Positions 1-11,589 of a stretch of DNA of 64,000 bases are shown here, in pieces. The number at the start of each line of letters is the position of its first letter. Position 1 is the stretch's first letter. The position numbers and the translations under genes were made by a program. The DNA is from Hoplostethus atlanticus. Taxonomy: Eukaryota > Chordata > Actinopteri > Trachichthyiformes > Trachichthyidae. The stretch covers positions 868,001 to 932,000 of the forward strand of contig JAXDDX010000052.1 of NCBI GenBank assembly GCA_034670405.1, in the 5' to 3' direction. The notes beneath the pieces are model-generated. The model had not been told where the DNA came from, searched no databases, and saw nothing but the letters and a program-made list of their open reading frames with translations.

Positions 1-480
1 GAAACTAACAAAGTCCATCGTCTGCCCCTATGAAAAGGGTGATTCAGCAACTCTCAACTTAGTCAAGGTGGTAATCTTTGCCCACACACTTTGTACTTCT
101 ACCTGTTCTACACTTGGTAAATGATTAAATGAGGAGCAGTCTCAATGATAAAACCACGTCATTGACCTAACTTCCACAAATTGAGTTTGGTATTAAGAAA
201 TCCTAAGTCTAGAAATACAAAAAGCAACCAGGCACTCAATGCAACCTGAATCAATGGAAAAGCCTCTAAAACGGCATTTAGACAATCAGACGACACTAAA
301 ACTCTACTGAAACCCATAGAAATGAAATTCTTTGATGTATAAAATACTCCCACACCACAATGAAAGGACTTCTCTGGTCTGGGGGTAGGGGATGATCAGA
401 CTTTTAATCAAGGGCCAATATCTGATATATTGGCAAACTGATGTATCTGTCTAACCCTTGTGCCCATTGTGCTCACTCAC

Positions 481-605
481 CTTTGGCACCTCAATCTCCC
501 AAATGATGAGCTCAGAGCCTGAGGCGGTAGTGTGGTTGCTCTGGCTTTCCCCAGCACCCATAGTGCAGCCGCTGTCCACCGAGTCCATACTGTTCACATC
601 AGAAC
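481..605 (-). CDS. akap1: akap1 coding exon 3 (linker leading into the KH domain), internal exon
   Basis: This 125-bp minus-strand exon is bounded by an acceptor (tgtccag before 605) and a donor (ccaaag/gtgag at 481). Its first two bases complete the glycine codon split by the donor of the preceding exon at 4978, giving S-G-G-S-D-V in frame. The translation runs through NSMDSVDSGCTMGAGES and ends in ELIIWEIEVPK. That is the start of the KH RNA-binding domain of AKAP1, where W-E-I-E-V-P opens the first strand. The rest of KH and the Tudor domain must lie beyond position 1. The exon is intact and shows no frameshift. Confidence 0.9.
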
Positions 606-840
606 CTGGACATAGACACAATCATCACCAATTTGACTAGTACTGTCCAGATTTACAGTGTGTACTACATATAGCATTACCACATTAACTATGACACATA
701 CACATGTTGATCCTCTTCAGCAGAGCAGCCAGGGAAGCAACAGGTTTTGTGGGAAATGTGGTCTTCACTTTGAAAAACATTAGCACTGACAATACCACTG
801 TCATGAGATAGAGGCTACCAATCATCTCCACCATGGTCTG

Positions 841-2579
841 TAGGGATGGAACAGTTCAAGTAAAAAATCCGAACCGTTCGGTTCGCTAGACACGGTTCGG
901 GGCATGTGTGAATTGTTCGGTTCATTTCAAATAGGCTATGAGGCCTACTGTGTGCTTTTTTCATGTAGAGTTAGGCTACAGTTTCTATTAATTGTCACAC
1001 TAGAAATGGGGAATAGCCTCACAGATTTCAGTCAAAAAGGCATGCGCAGAAAAAGCCTTCAAATAAAGTTATTGGGTTCGCTTTTCGGCGAATGTCGCTT
1101 TTTTCACATCAATTTGGGGACGGACGCATCTCCTTAACGATTCCTACAGTGCATTTCTGTCAGCCTATATGAGTGAACTGCATTGAGAAAAAAATTCTAC
1201 TCAACTGTCAGGACCTGCTTTTAAGCAACAGCAGAGCAGACAATCTGCTTCCTGTTTACACCGGCACGCGCATGCCCAGTGTAGGTGGATGGTTACGTGA
1301 TATGCGTTTTCAGGCGTATTAACATGGAAGGAGATAATTTCTGAAACGGTGCTAAAACGCGAACGGAGATCCTTTTAGTTTCAAAACTCCGTTTTAAAAC
1401 GAAAACGTATTAGTGTGGATGTAGCCTGACACAGCAGCAAACGCTTGTCTGTGAACACACCACTCTCTCCCTGCACTGTATGGCTCATTTTGAGTGAGTG
1501 GCGAGATCACCTGAGGTAAGGACATTCGCTTTTTTCACTTGGCTGACTTTTTATATAGTTTTGACTAATATCATTAGCTCTGTAGGTTATGTATGTTATG
1601 TCTTTTTGGCTAACGTTATTGTACTCCGTGTCAGAGCAGCTTCTCTTATGCTAGATTTCCACTAATAAATTTGACGGATCCCATTCATTTATTAGTGAAA
1701 GAGTGCCATCTAGTGGTGGAAAGAGGCCAGGTTACCCTAACAAAAAAACTGTCATAGTAGTTTGATGGTAATTTTAGTTTTACCATGGTACAATGGTAAT
1801 TATTGTATAAATAATTTACCATGGTACAGGCCATATTTAAACATTCTGATGTTGAGTAGTACAGGCCATAATTTAATTTCACTGATAGCTTTAGTATTGA
1901 GAAACTTAGCACTGTGCTTCATCCATGAAACCTTAAAGGGGAATTCCGGTATTTTTAAACCTGGGCTCTATATGTACAGATTCGTCATTTATACCCCAAA
2001 ATATGTACAAAAAGTTTTGGAATTGCCCGCGAGATCGCCTTAGCCAGCAGTCGCGAAATGGGCTCCTATGGCTGCAGCGTAATCCGTTGGGACAACTGCG
2101 CCCGATCAAATGCGCCCGATCAAAGTACACTAGGCATAAAGAGTAAAGTGTGACAGTGTTTAATTTAGTAAGACCTCACTTAGGCAGCCTGAGGGTGTGT
2201 TTTAACGAGAGGACATTGTTGGACATTGAGGACACAATTGAACTAGTTCTGAAAATAAAAAAATAATTTACGACTTAACTGTCTGTCTCTTATTGATCTG
2301 AGTATATTAAATAGAATTTCCTATTTATTTAAGCATATACCACAGGCCTTTGTCACATGGTTATATGATATTATGCTGTCGCATTGTTTTCCCCCCGACT
2401 TCGGGTAGCTCTCTCATTTTTTCACCATACATGTTTGCATCCCTGCAAATAAATGAAAAGCATTTTGAAATTGGCAATGACCCCTTCCTGCTGTACCAAA
2501 AACGTACCGAACCGAAAACCGTGACCCCAAAACCGTGACATGAACCGAACCGTGAATTTTGTGAACCGTTCCACCCCTA
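841..2579. mobile_element. hAT-type non-autonomous DNA transposon with nested repeat
   Basis: The ends are imperfect terminal inverted repeats: TAGGGATGGAACAGTTCA at 841 and, read from the other strand at 2579, TAGGGGTGGAACGGTTCA. Subterminal blocks rich in GAACCG/CGGTTC occur at both ends (about 870-930 and 2500-2565). The 8 bp flanks, ATGGTCTG (833-840) and ATGGCCTC (2580-2587), match at 6 of 8 positions, which fits a decayed 8-bp hAT target duplication. No transposase reading frame is present. The segment starting near 1936 (ttaaaggggaattccggta) looks like a second fish repeat inserted into it. Confidence 0.75.
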
Positions 2580-3597
2580 ATGGCCTCATTTGTTTACGGT
2601 AATTATACCAAGATATCACTATTGATTTGACAATGATTATATGGGTGTTTAAAAAGAATACACATGGCACCTTTAAAAGAAAAAAAAAAGTCCTGTGCAA
2701 TGAGAATCACAGTGCCCAATCTCATGGTATTGTTTAACCAAGATGCCCGAAAATATTACAATTCTGTAATAACCAGAGGAAGAGTTTCTCAAACTGTTTT
2801 AGAAAGTCAATCTACATTTGGTGTAAATATCACATACATCAGGTTTTTAATGAATGCTCTGACAGGTTGACAATATGCATAGTTAATAAGGTGCCCTGTA
2901 GTCTGGCAAGCAGCTAGCCAGCCATTGTCTGACAAACCAGCATACCTCCTTTATTGTTGATGGGTGCCACAGTCCTGCATTGGTTATTTTTGGATTAAAA
3001 AAAATATTGGTATGCCGTGGATGGGACACTTAGAGGGGAAGATTAGGCTCACTTTGTCCTACAAATGACATCAGAAACACTTGGATTTTACTGGTAAGTT
3101 TATGAAAGGAGCGGTATCATATTTTTTATGGACCAAGGAGTCAAATTCAGAGGTAACTAATGCTAATGTTCAGTAGACGTCTTTGGCACAGCACAGGTAA
3201 CGGCTCACTGCACTTGTTAGCTAGGCAGCACGCAAGCTTTGAGGGTGAACATGAGAGATCCCCACAAAAATCATTGTTTCATTGGGACCAAACTGTTAAC
3301 TGAATTCCTGACTGAATACAGCAGTTATCATCGACATCTCCAGGCCAAAAAGTGTCACTGCCAGTAGAAGGAAATTATTTTTGGGAGCAGCACGCCCAGG
3401 TAACCTAACCCACATTGTTTCATCATTGCCATTTTAACTTTGATGTCAGTATATCCGACTATGTGAGCAATAATCTTACATGAGTCTTTTGATCAGATTT
3501 AAAAAAAAAACTTTCACTGGAATTACTTTCACTAAAATCAATTGTTTGGATTTCTTTTCAATATGACAATTCAATATACCTATATAATGCGAATAAA

Positions 3598-4554
3598 TCG
3601 TGGACCTGATCTCCGACAACGACGAGAAGGCCTACCTGGAGGAAGTTGCTGATCTGTCACTCTGGTGCCAGGACAACAGCCTCCTCTTGAATGTCACCAA
3701 AACTAAGGAGCTGATTGTGGACTTTAGGAGGACACAACAACAGAGGACGTACTCACCATTGGGGATTAATGGGAATACTGTGGAGAGGGTGAGCAGGTAT
3801 AAATACCTGGGAGTCCACATCACTGATGATCTGACATGGTCCTCACACACAGACACTCTGGTGAGAAAGGCGAGGCAGCACCTTTACCACCTCAGGCAAC
3901 TGAGGAAATTTAAAGTCTCCCGGAGGATCCTTCAGTCCTTCTACTCTGGAGCTGTAGAGAGCATCCTGACAGGAAGCATCACTGCCTGGTTTGGCAACAG
4001 CTCCGCTCAGGACAGGAAGGCTCTGCAGAGAGTAGTGCGTTCGGCTGAACGCACTATTGGAACTACACTCCCCACCCTGCAGGACTTATACACCAGGAGG
4101 TGCAGAACCAGAGCCTGCAGGATCATGGAGGATCCTCACCACCCCAACAACGGGCTGTTTCAGCTGCTGCGGTCAGGCAAGCGCCTCCGTAGTCACGCTG
4201 CCAAAACAGAGAGACTGAGACGGAGTTTCTTTCCTCAGGCCATCAGGACTGTGAACTCCGACCTCACCAGGGCCCCCCACCAAGACACACACACTGCCCC
4301 TCTTATGCACACACACACTTAGGTAAAGACTACACATAATTTATAATTTATATTATTTACATACAATTTCCCTTTTTTACTATATTTTTTATAAAGTGCT
4401 CTTATTGTAAATATTGTGGTTTTTTTTTTTATTGTAAATAGTGTGAACGTGTTATTTTGCCCTTTGCACATTTCTGCTGAGCATTGCCACTTTACATTTC
4501 ACTGCACATCTCGTGTGTGTATGTGACAAATAAACTTCTTGAATCTTGAATAAA
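3598..4554 (+). mobile_element. 5'-truncated non-LTR retrotransposon (LINE), 3' end of reverse-transcriptase ORF
   Basis: An open frame from about 3600 to 4322 encodes the C-terminal end of a LINE ORF2. It has the late RT/thumb signatures RYKYLGVHITDDLTW and LRKFKVSRRILQSFYSG, a second copy-type block FGNSSAQDRKALQRVV, and a basic tail. The 3' UTR ends in ttgaatcttgaa, a short tail repeat common in teleost LINEs of the L2/CR1 type. GAATAAA occurs immediately before the truncation point (3591-3597) and again at the 3' end (4548-4554), fitting a 7-bp target-site duplication. The catalytic RT motif and endonuclease are missing through 5' truncation, so the copy is dead. The open frame suggests a fairly recent insertion. 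Clade assignment is tentative. Confidence 0.85.
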
Positions 4555-4571
4555 GGATTTTTTTCTTCTAG

Positions 4572-4746
4572 ATGAGTGTTTACCTTGCATTTTAAGCAGA
4601 AATGGCTGATACAAACCAGCCCAAAATAACAGGCTTTTTTTCAGAGCCAAGCTCCACAGCGCCCATATCTTGCGCTTCATCCACAACCCAGACCACATCC
4701 CCGCCTCAACCTCTGACTGAGCCTGTAGCCACCCCGAGGGCAACAG
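4572..4746 (+). other. exon-like segment with short ORF carrying a PIP-box-like motif
   Basis: A pyrimidine-rich acceptor (ttttttcttctag ending at 4571) precedes an ATG at 4602, followed by 48 codons and a donor-like ag/gtaaac at 4746/4747. The predicted peptide begins MADTNQPKITGFFSEPSS and continues Ser/Thr/Pro-rich. QPKITGFF fits the PCNA-interacting-peptide consensus (Q-x-x-hydrophobic-x-x-aromatic-aromatic). Similar short N-terminal leaders occur in some transposon-derived proteins, so this may be the surviving first exon of a degraded transposase gene. It is antisense to akap1, and no continuing exon is recognised downstream. Confidence 0.3.
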
Positions 4747-4977
4747 GTAAACATATATAGTTATTGAAGAACAAAAACAAACACAAGACAGACCGACAGA
4801 CCACCTTCCTGCCCTGTCGCTACCACCTTGCCATACAATTTTCCTGGGCATACAAATATGACAGCAAGTATAACGTGTTAATTGCCACACTGCCCTAAAC
4901 TTCATGATTTGGCATGACAACTCCTGTGACAGAAGTAGTACAGATAACTCTTAACAGCAATCAAATTTATGTCTCAC

Positions 4978-6653
4978 CTCCAGACTGATCTGTCTCCACC
5001 TCGCTTGTCCCATGAGCACCATTCCTCAGGACCAGTCCATTGAGCCTATTTATCTCACACAAAGAATCTACTGTGTTTTCTCCAGCTAAGGCCAAGACTG
5101 CTGCATCTGTGGAAGTTTCAGCCAATGGCTGAGGATGTACAGCCTCTCCTTCTGACATGTCTGTAACCTGTATCAGATTCACTTTGTCGGGGATGCTGTT
5201 CTGGAGGTCCTCACTGCTGATGCCGTCCTCAGAGTGGCATGTACTGCAGGCTGAGTCCTCGGCCAGTGTTGCCCCCTCATTGGCTTTCAGTTTGACTAGG
5301 TTTGGCAGTAGAGCACCTTGCGCTGCTTGGTGTGATGTTGACAGCCAATGGCCTCTCTGTGCATTTCTTATCTCATTTTCCCTGTGACTAACCTCAATGG
5401 GCTCCCACACTTGGGCTGAAGAGCATCCATTAGGCATCCCTTGCTGTTCCTTCTCTGCTAACTCTGCCTCTCTAAACTCAAAGCCTTTCTGGGAGGGACT
5501 TGTCAGTAGAAACTGGTGCTGCTGCGTTGTTGTAATTGGGTCTTGCTGGGAGCATGGCCTGCCATTGGCCAGTGGTGTGCTGCTACTGCAGCCAGGTTGG
5601 CTGTTGTCTGTGTCTTGGCAGCTAGTAACACCGAGGACCTCCTGGGTGGCTGCCGAGATGACCTCAGTGATCAGTCCAGCTGCCAGGAGCTCCAGATCCT
5701 GCTCCACACCACTGGTCCTGCTTACAAGATTGTCCTCCGAGGCCAAGGCTGTTGTAGTAAAGTCTTGGACTAGGGTCAGAGAGGTAGGTGTGCTGGTTAG
5801 CACGTGGTGGTAGAAACCTTGTGCTGACGTTGGCGACTCTCGAGGGTCTGCCTCTGGTGGGATCACTCTCTGGTCTTTGGCTGGGGTGACTGGACAACCA
5901 ACCATCTCATCTTTGGTAGTGATGGTGGCATGGTGATCCTTCATTGGCTGTGCTACACAGGGCACTGCCACCTCTTGTGTTGAAACCTCCCCCTCTGGCT
6001 CAGGCCTCTTGGCATTAGCAAGGTCTGCTGCGAATTGGAGGGCAGACTGGCAGGGCAAGATGCCTCCTTCAACTATGGATTCTGGAGCCAAGGCTAGATC
6101 CTTGACCACGTGTTTCTCAGGCTCTATTACCAAGGCAGGGATTCTCTCTGGGTCATTGTGGTCTTTCTCCGTTACCTGGAGGGCAGGGCTCTCTTCTATG
6201 CTGGGTGGTGGTAGGGTCGAGGCTGGAGGCTTACAAATTTCCTCTGTTCTGACTCTGCTGGGGTGAGGGGCTGCTACTTCAGAGCTTGGTTCATGTGATG
6301 GTGAGGCTTTAGTGTCTGGGATGTGGACTTGGGCAATGACTTCTTGTTCTGCTGCCCTCTGCTCTTTGACCATTGGAGATCTGTCTCTGCGGGCTTGTTG
6401 GTGGGTGGTGGTTACTGTGTCATTTGTTGGGGATACAGTGTCTTTCTCAACTAGACCATTGCTACCCTCTGTTGGGGAGGTTAAGCAGCCCATTGTGGTT
6501 GGAACCCCCTCCAGGCTGTCATGGCTGGTAATTCGCTCTTTCTTCCGCGAGATGTACCACCACCAGCCTATCAGCGCCAGCACTCCAGGCAGGGTGTAGG
6601 GAACAACAGAGCGAAACCTCAATGGCATTTCCCAAGGACTCTAGCAGCTACAC
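4978..6653 (-). CDS. akap1: akap1 first coding exon: A-kinase anchor protein 1, N-terminal half
   Basis: AKAP1 (D-AKAP1/AKAP121/AKAP149) tethers protein kinase A to the outer mitochondrial membrane and ER and binds RNA through a later KH domain. The ATG is at 6626-6628, after 25 bp of 5' UTR and an acceptor (ccccag) at 6654-6655. The donor after 4978 (tctggag/gtgag) is phase 1 and fits the exon at 481-605, so about 550 residues are encoded here. Residues 1-30 form the targeting anchor: a basic, hydrophobic start, then LPGVLALIGWWWYISRKK with a tryptophan cluster and a following basic stretch. Residues about 314-334 contain the amphipathic helix AGLITEVISAATQEVL, which fits the RII/RI-binding A-kinase-binding helix of this family. 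Most of the remainder is low-complexity, acidic and Ser/Thr/Pro-rich, as in mammalian AKAP1, and this half is poorly conserved outside anchor and helix. One large coding exon followed by small ones matches the mammalian gene. I cannot tell which teleost paralogue (akap1a or akap1b) this is. Confidence 0.92.
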
Positions 6654-9600
6654 CTGGGGGAAAGAGTTACAAAGATATGAACAGGTTAGATAAGCTGTAG
6701 GGACAATTCACATTTAACACACCTTATAGCAAGGCTGGGCAACCTGGGTTTTCTGATCTGCTCATTGACTACGGCTTGATTTTGACTTGGAGAATGGAGG
6801 GTTATGCAGTCACAGCCACCCTTACATGGTTACAAGCATGATTGACAAATTTCAACAAAATCCTGCTTCACTCAGCAACCCTAGTTTGTCCTGCAGGCCT
6901 GTCTCCATTAAGGTACATCAACTAGGATTCAGAGAGATGAAGGAAAGAGTGTTAAGGCTGATTGAGATAACCAGCTTTTTTTAATCCAAGTTCAGAAGGA
7001 TTTGTGAACCAATTAGAAAGGCAACACTGGGTGTAGAAAAATATTTTCCTCCCACTGTAAGAAAGCTTTAAGGGTCCATTCTGCATTAAACTGTTCAACC
7101 TTTAAAATCGTTGCAATAATTTCATACATATCAACAATAAGGTGGTTCTCACAGTCCCAAAACCTATAGAATGCAAGATTGTACACTTTTTACTCAGACA
7201 AAATCGGGGCTTAAATGTGAATTGGTGACTGCACAAGAATCTTGGGGCCCCCTGACAAAAGTTCACCTTGCCCACCCCCCCCACCAATACACAATAAAAG
7301 CCTCAATCCCTGACATGTTACAGGGCCCCTGCAGTTCTGGGGGCCCTGTTCATGGTATCCCCCCCTTACAGCACCCCTGGGTGTATGCAGAACCCAATAT
7401 CTGTGTACTTATACAGTATTTTACATCAAAGCACCATCCATTTCAGTCAAATGAACTTAAGAAAACGTTACGCTTCCAAAATAGGCACCATTTTTAAGAA
7501 GGAAAGGGGAAAATGCTCTTAGTCTTTTGTATGGTATTCCCCTTTGAATGTCTTTTCAATATGATAATTAGGATTCGACTGATACAGGTTAAATGCCAAT
7601 ACTGATGCAAATATTTTTGGATGGAAGCTGCCCATATTAAATATATTTCAGTTTGACCATTTGGCTAAATAAAATACATCCAAAATAAATGTAGTATTTC
7701 CAAGATTTTTGTACATGTTAGGATAGAAAAGCCTCTGAAAGAGCATTTAGACCATGGGACTCTGCACTGCATTCAGTGATACAAAGATGATGTAGGCAGT
7801 TGAAATATACTGTGTTTAAAAGTAGGAGAAATTTAAAAAAAAAAAATAAAAAAAAAGAAAGAAAAAAAGCTACTGTAAAGTTGGCCTGATGTACTATGGA
7901 GCATGACCAAATGTGATCTGACACTTCTGGCCCTACAAACTCTAAGGTAATGCTGTAGCCCAGTCCGTTAACATTGACACCCAGCCAGGAGATGGCAACA
8001 AGATTCCAAATTCATCAAGCCTGTTCACACATCTTTGACAACAAATGGCACTTATGAACCAAGTGCTGGAGGAATGACCTGCTTTGTTAAATACTTTGAC
8101 CCTTTTAAGCAAAATCCCCGAATGACTAGGTGGGGTTGTATTGAATCGCTCATAGGCTTGGGTGATATCAATTACCATGCACTACAATATTGGGAGGCCA
8201 TGATAATACTTTCATTCTGCCACAATAAGTATGAGTCAACGGCACTGCAGTTTTTTGTATCAAAATCTTTTTGGACGTGTTGGCCATCCACAATCATTAA
8301 TCAGCTTTCCCACCAGCAAGGCCTAAGCTAGCATTCCTAAAACTAATAAATTCCACACCTGGTAACGCTAACCTGCTGTACTCACTCCTGTACTAGGAAC
8401 TTAATATCCACTGAGAAAAATACTCTTAGATGAACCACTGCAATTAGAAAGACTTGGCTATATTGTACGTGTATTGCAAAATGCAGTAGTCTCGCTCAGC
8501 CATTTTTTTTTGGAGAAAGGTCTGGCACAGAACTTGATCATTCTGGCCTATAGGAAGGAAATGCCCTGGGCTATTTGCATTTCTGAAAACCAATCAGTCG
8601 TCCTATCACAGGGCTTAACTCAAGGTGCAGTGACTGTGCCCTTCCAAAATAGTGTCGGGGTAGTGTTTTGTTGGTGGCCAACGAGTCACTCTATGCTTGT
8701 TTGGTTCTTTTCAACTGAACAGCATTGATAATATTGTATATGGTTATTGTCACCAAAGCAATATCATTGATAGGTACATTTTGACATTGCCCAAGCCTAG
8801 TCTGTAGCACACATTTATCCACAGTGCGACGAATTATCACTGTTAGAACCATTTGAGCCAGTGTGGTCCAACAGGGTGGTAAAGGCTGCAGTGGAAAAAC
8901 ATTTGGAAGACACTTGCTTGTCAGGACCCCACACTCAAAAAGGAAGATTCAAGGATTTTTCAGTTGTCACCCTTATCTTTGCTCAAATGTACAAATTCCA
9001 TATAGGTATGTTCAGGCTAGCCGGTGCGTAGTCAATAGTTCATATCTCATGTTGATCTCACCTCTTCTGACAATCTATGAACTTTGACAGCCAGTCTCGT
9101 GCGTCAGAGCTCTTAATTTGGTAAATAAATACAGCATACTGCAACTGACCACCAATTAAATATTCTCTGGACTATACTTACCGACAAAGCCAAACACATT
9201 CAAGTCAAACTCAACTATAGACCCCAAGAGACAGACCAAAGCAAGAAAAATAACATCCAAGGTCAAGGATGGGTATAATGTGACATTTTAATGGTTTGTG
9301 CCCTTTTGATTTGCTTGTATTTGGGGAAGCAGCCCAATCCAGTGACGATGAAATAGCAGTGTAAACGTTTTGCAGTGGGCAACTGTGGCGAGGCCTATCA
9401 GCTGGTTTCCCCTCCAGGCTGCACATTGCACATGGTTCCTGGTGTGCCGATTGGTTAGAGATGACTCTCTCTCCATGTTAAAAAAAGGACATAGGACATA
9501 GGACATGCCTTTCCTTAACAGACCTGGCCGACCCTGCCTCCAGAAGGAAGGAATGCATCACATGGGTGGCTATGTCACGTCCTGCCCAGCTGCCAATCAA

Positions 9601-9794
9601 AGCACACACTGGCAGCTGGTCTTTGGTTCATATACGGCGTGTGTAAGAGTACGTGAGCCAATGAACCTGGACTTTTGACCTCCACGGCTGCTGGCCCTCC
9701 CACCTGCTCTGCACAGTCAACTGCAGTCAGCATGCAGGCCAGCAACACTGGGCAGTGGGATGGACCGTTTCAACATAAAGCACTGAACACTTAA

Positions 9795-10100
9795 CTTTTG
9801 TTGAGTAATCATAACCAAAACTGTGACAGCCATGATGGAAAATTCCATGACTTTCCACAACTAAGTCAGAACGCTTCCATGACCTAAAAGTGTTCTTCCT
9901 TCCTGGTTTGTTGATGTTGTTTTTCGTTCTAGTTTCCACTTCCACCATCTAATGCAATCAATGTGTGATGGCTGGAAAATACATTCTGCTATATTCCTGT
10001 AAAGTGACCCACTTATGAAATTCCCTGAATTCCTGTTTGGAATACACTTTTTCCAAATTTAATGACATTCCCAGATTTCCATGAAAAGTGGTAAGCCTGA
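9795..10100 (+). repeat. interspersed MITE family A, copy 1
   Basis: The segment shares cattctgctatattcctgta and the following attccctga and actttcca blocks with copies near 30.1 kb and 46.9 kb. The other copies end in a ggaaccct terminal block. Boundaries are approximate and this copy is diverged at its ends. Confidence 0.6.
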
Positions 10101-10434
10101 TCTGAGTAGAACATGCACATTTGGATAGTTAAGACACACGAACAGGCCTTTTTATGGCCCTTGTCTTGAAATATGCATGGCTACAATGACTCATTCCTCA
10201 TCAGGCGGGAAAGACTACACCACACACACACCATGATGCCTTGCATCAAGTTTCTTTGAAATTCTTACATATACAGAGTATATACAGTGTGCAAGCACTT
10301 CAAATGAGGGCTGCCGTTTTACCAGGCTAAAGTCAGACACCTAAGAAGTGATGAATGACAGAATATCCAGGAGACCATTAAAAAGGAAAACAACTTAACT
10401 GTTAAAAAGCCAGATTTTGTCATTTGATGGGTTG

Positions 10435-10655
10435 TTTGGTTCTTATTTCCACAGATAACTGGCCAAATGTAGACAATGTGACTTCACGTTGAGATATTTC
10501 CAGCGAAGCGACAATGGAGGTTGATAGCAGAAAATGCCTCAGCTATTTAAAACATCAACGGTAAACGTCAGTTTTTGGTGTTGAAGAATCAAAGACCAAG
10601 GACTTCTTTCTAGACCGACATTCAACAATCATACAGGGGGAAATCATCGTGGAGA
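10435..10655 (-). repeat. interspersed repeat family B, truncated reverse copy
   Basis: The reverse complement matches the 3' half of the copies at about 20.40-20.90 kb and 43.51-43.98 kb. Shared blocks include ataactggccaaatgtagac, aacggtaaa-gtcag, and aatcaaagac followed by cttctttctagac. No coding potential was seen. Confidence 0.65.
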
Positions 10656-10714
10656 CACCACTTTCTCCACCAACAGTAGCCTCAACAGACCAGAATGCAA
10701 TGCAGCCACACAAT

Positions 10715-11589
10715 AGGCCTCATTCACGAAATGTGCATACGATCAACGTGCAAACGTTGTGGAAACGTGCAGACATTTGTTTGTGTGTTTGGAAACATGC
10801 GGGAAGGCTCTTAGAACGGCTTATTCTTTAGGAAAAATCTATTACAGTAGTGCCAAACCTCAACAACAAGAAGATGTTTCAGTGGCCTTGTAGAAAAAAA
10901 AATACCTAATAGGCTGAAATGGCGTATTTGCCGAACTGTTGTCATTCATAACAACACCAGATTATCCAACTTGTAATAGGTTGATCACATGGACTGAACG
11001 CCTAACAGATACAATAACATAGTCCTACCATCTGATGAAGATGCAGCCTGGATCATGATCTGTGTCCAACTCCAATGCTGACTGGACACCCGACAGTGAG
11101 GTCTCTCCTATTATTAATTGATCCTCTGATCCATGTTGGATAGCAGCTCAGTGCGCTGCCGTCCTCCTGTGGCTGATAATACGCATCTACTTCTCCTTAT
11201 ACTTTTTTGCAATCTAGTTTCATGTCGAACCATTTCTTTTTTTACCTCAGCAACGGTGTGTGTTTCTGCTGAAACAGCATTATAAATTTCTTGCCATGCT
11301 TTACTTTTATCAGTTCTTGCGACTCCGCTGCTGATGCTTCTGAAAACTGTGTTTTTTTTCTCATGCACGCATGCGCGCAACACTTCAGTTTCAGACTCCG
11401 CCAAGTTCATCTTTTCCCTGTTTTCCCCTGGTTTACTTGCACACGACCCTTCAGTCTGCACGGCTTTTACGGTGTTGAACAGGGCATTTCCCGCATGTTT
11501 CATGAATCCCACATTTGTGTTTTCGTACGTACATACATAAATACGACAAATTTACAAATATTTTACGAAACCTTTTGTGAATGAGGCCC
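10715..11589 (-). mobile_element. PIF/Harbinger-type DNA transposon, transposase lost
   Basis: Terminal inverted repeats are GGCCTCATTCACGAAATG at the left end and, read from the other strand, GGGCCTCATTCACAAAAGG at the right end. GGGCCTCATT-type ends are typical of teleost Harbinger elements. The only gene inside is a minus-strand Myb/SANT-like ORF, listed separately. No DDE transposase is present, so the copy is non-autonomous or internally deleted. A clean 3-bp target duplication was not resolved (aat on the left, att on the right). Confidence 0.75.
11114..11512 (-). pseudogene. Harbinger Myb/SANT-like DNA-binding protein ORF inside the transposon
   Basis: The 132-codon open frame has the layout of the second protein of Harbinger elements, the Myb-like partner that helps bring the transposase to DNA. 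It shows an acidic start of helix 1 (ESETEVLRACV), the linker SSGVARTDKSKAWQEI with its conserved tryptophan, ETHTVAEVKK opening the recognition helix, and a SATGG turn near the C-terminus. The recognition helix reads KKEMVRHE where the family usually has K-K-W, suggesting decay or an indel. The true start may be the internal Met before N-L-A-E-S-E. It lies wholly within the TIR element and is probably not expressed as a host gene. Confidence 0.65.

Larger units (their letters stand above)
606..4977 (-). other. akap1 intron 2, repeat-filled
   Basis: No conserved exon is visible between the two akap1 coding exons. The intron contains a terminal-inverted-repeat element (841-2579), unclassified AT-rich sequence (2590-3590), a 5'-truncated LINE (3598-4554) and a small plus-strand exon-like ORF (4572-4746), each listed separately. 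Confidence 0.7.

Noticed and set aside
1685-2130. Several overlapping ORFs of 65-93 codons
   Set aside because: They lie inside a non-autonomous DNA transposon and nested repeats and resemble no protein.
4492-4920. 142-codon minus-strand ORF beside akap1 exon 2
   Set aside because: It runs antisense through the LINE 3' end and the exon-like segment, with no recognisable domain or splice sites in keeping with akap1.
5397-5813. 138-codon plus-strand ORF and others opposite the akap1 exon
   Set aside because: These are shadow frames of the akap1 coding exon.
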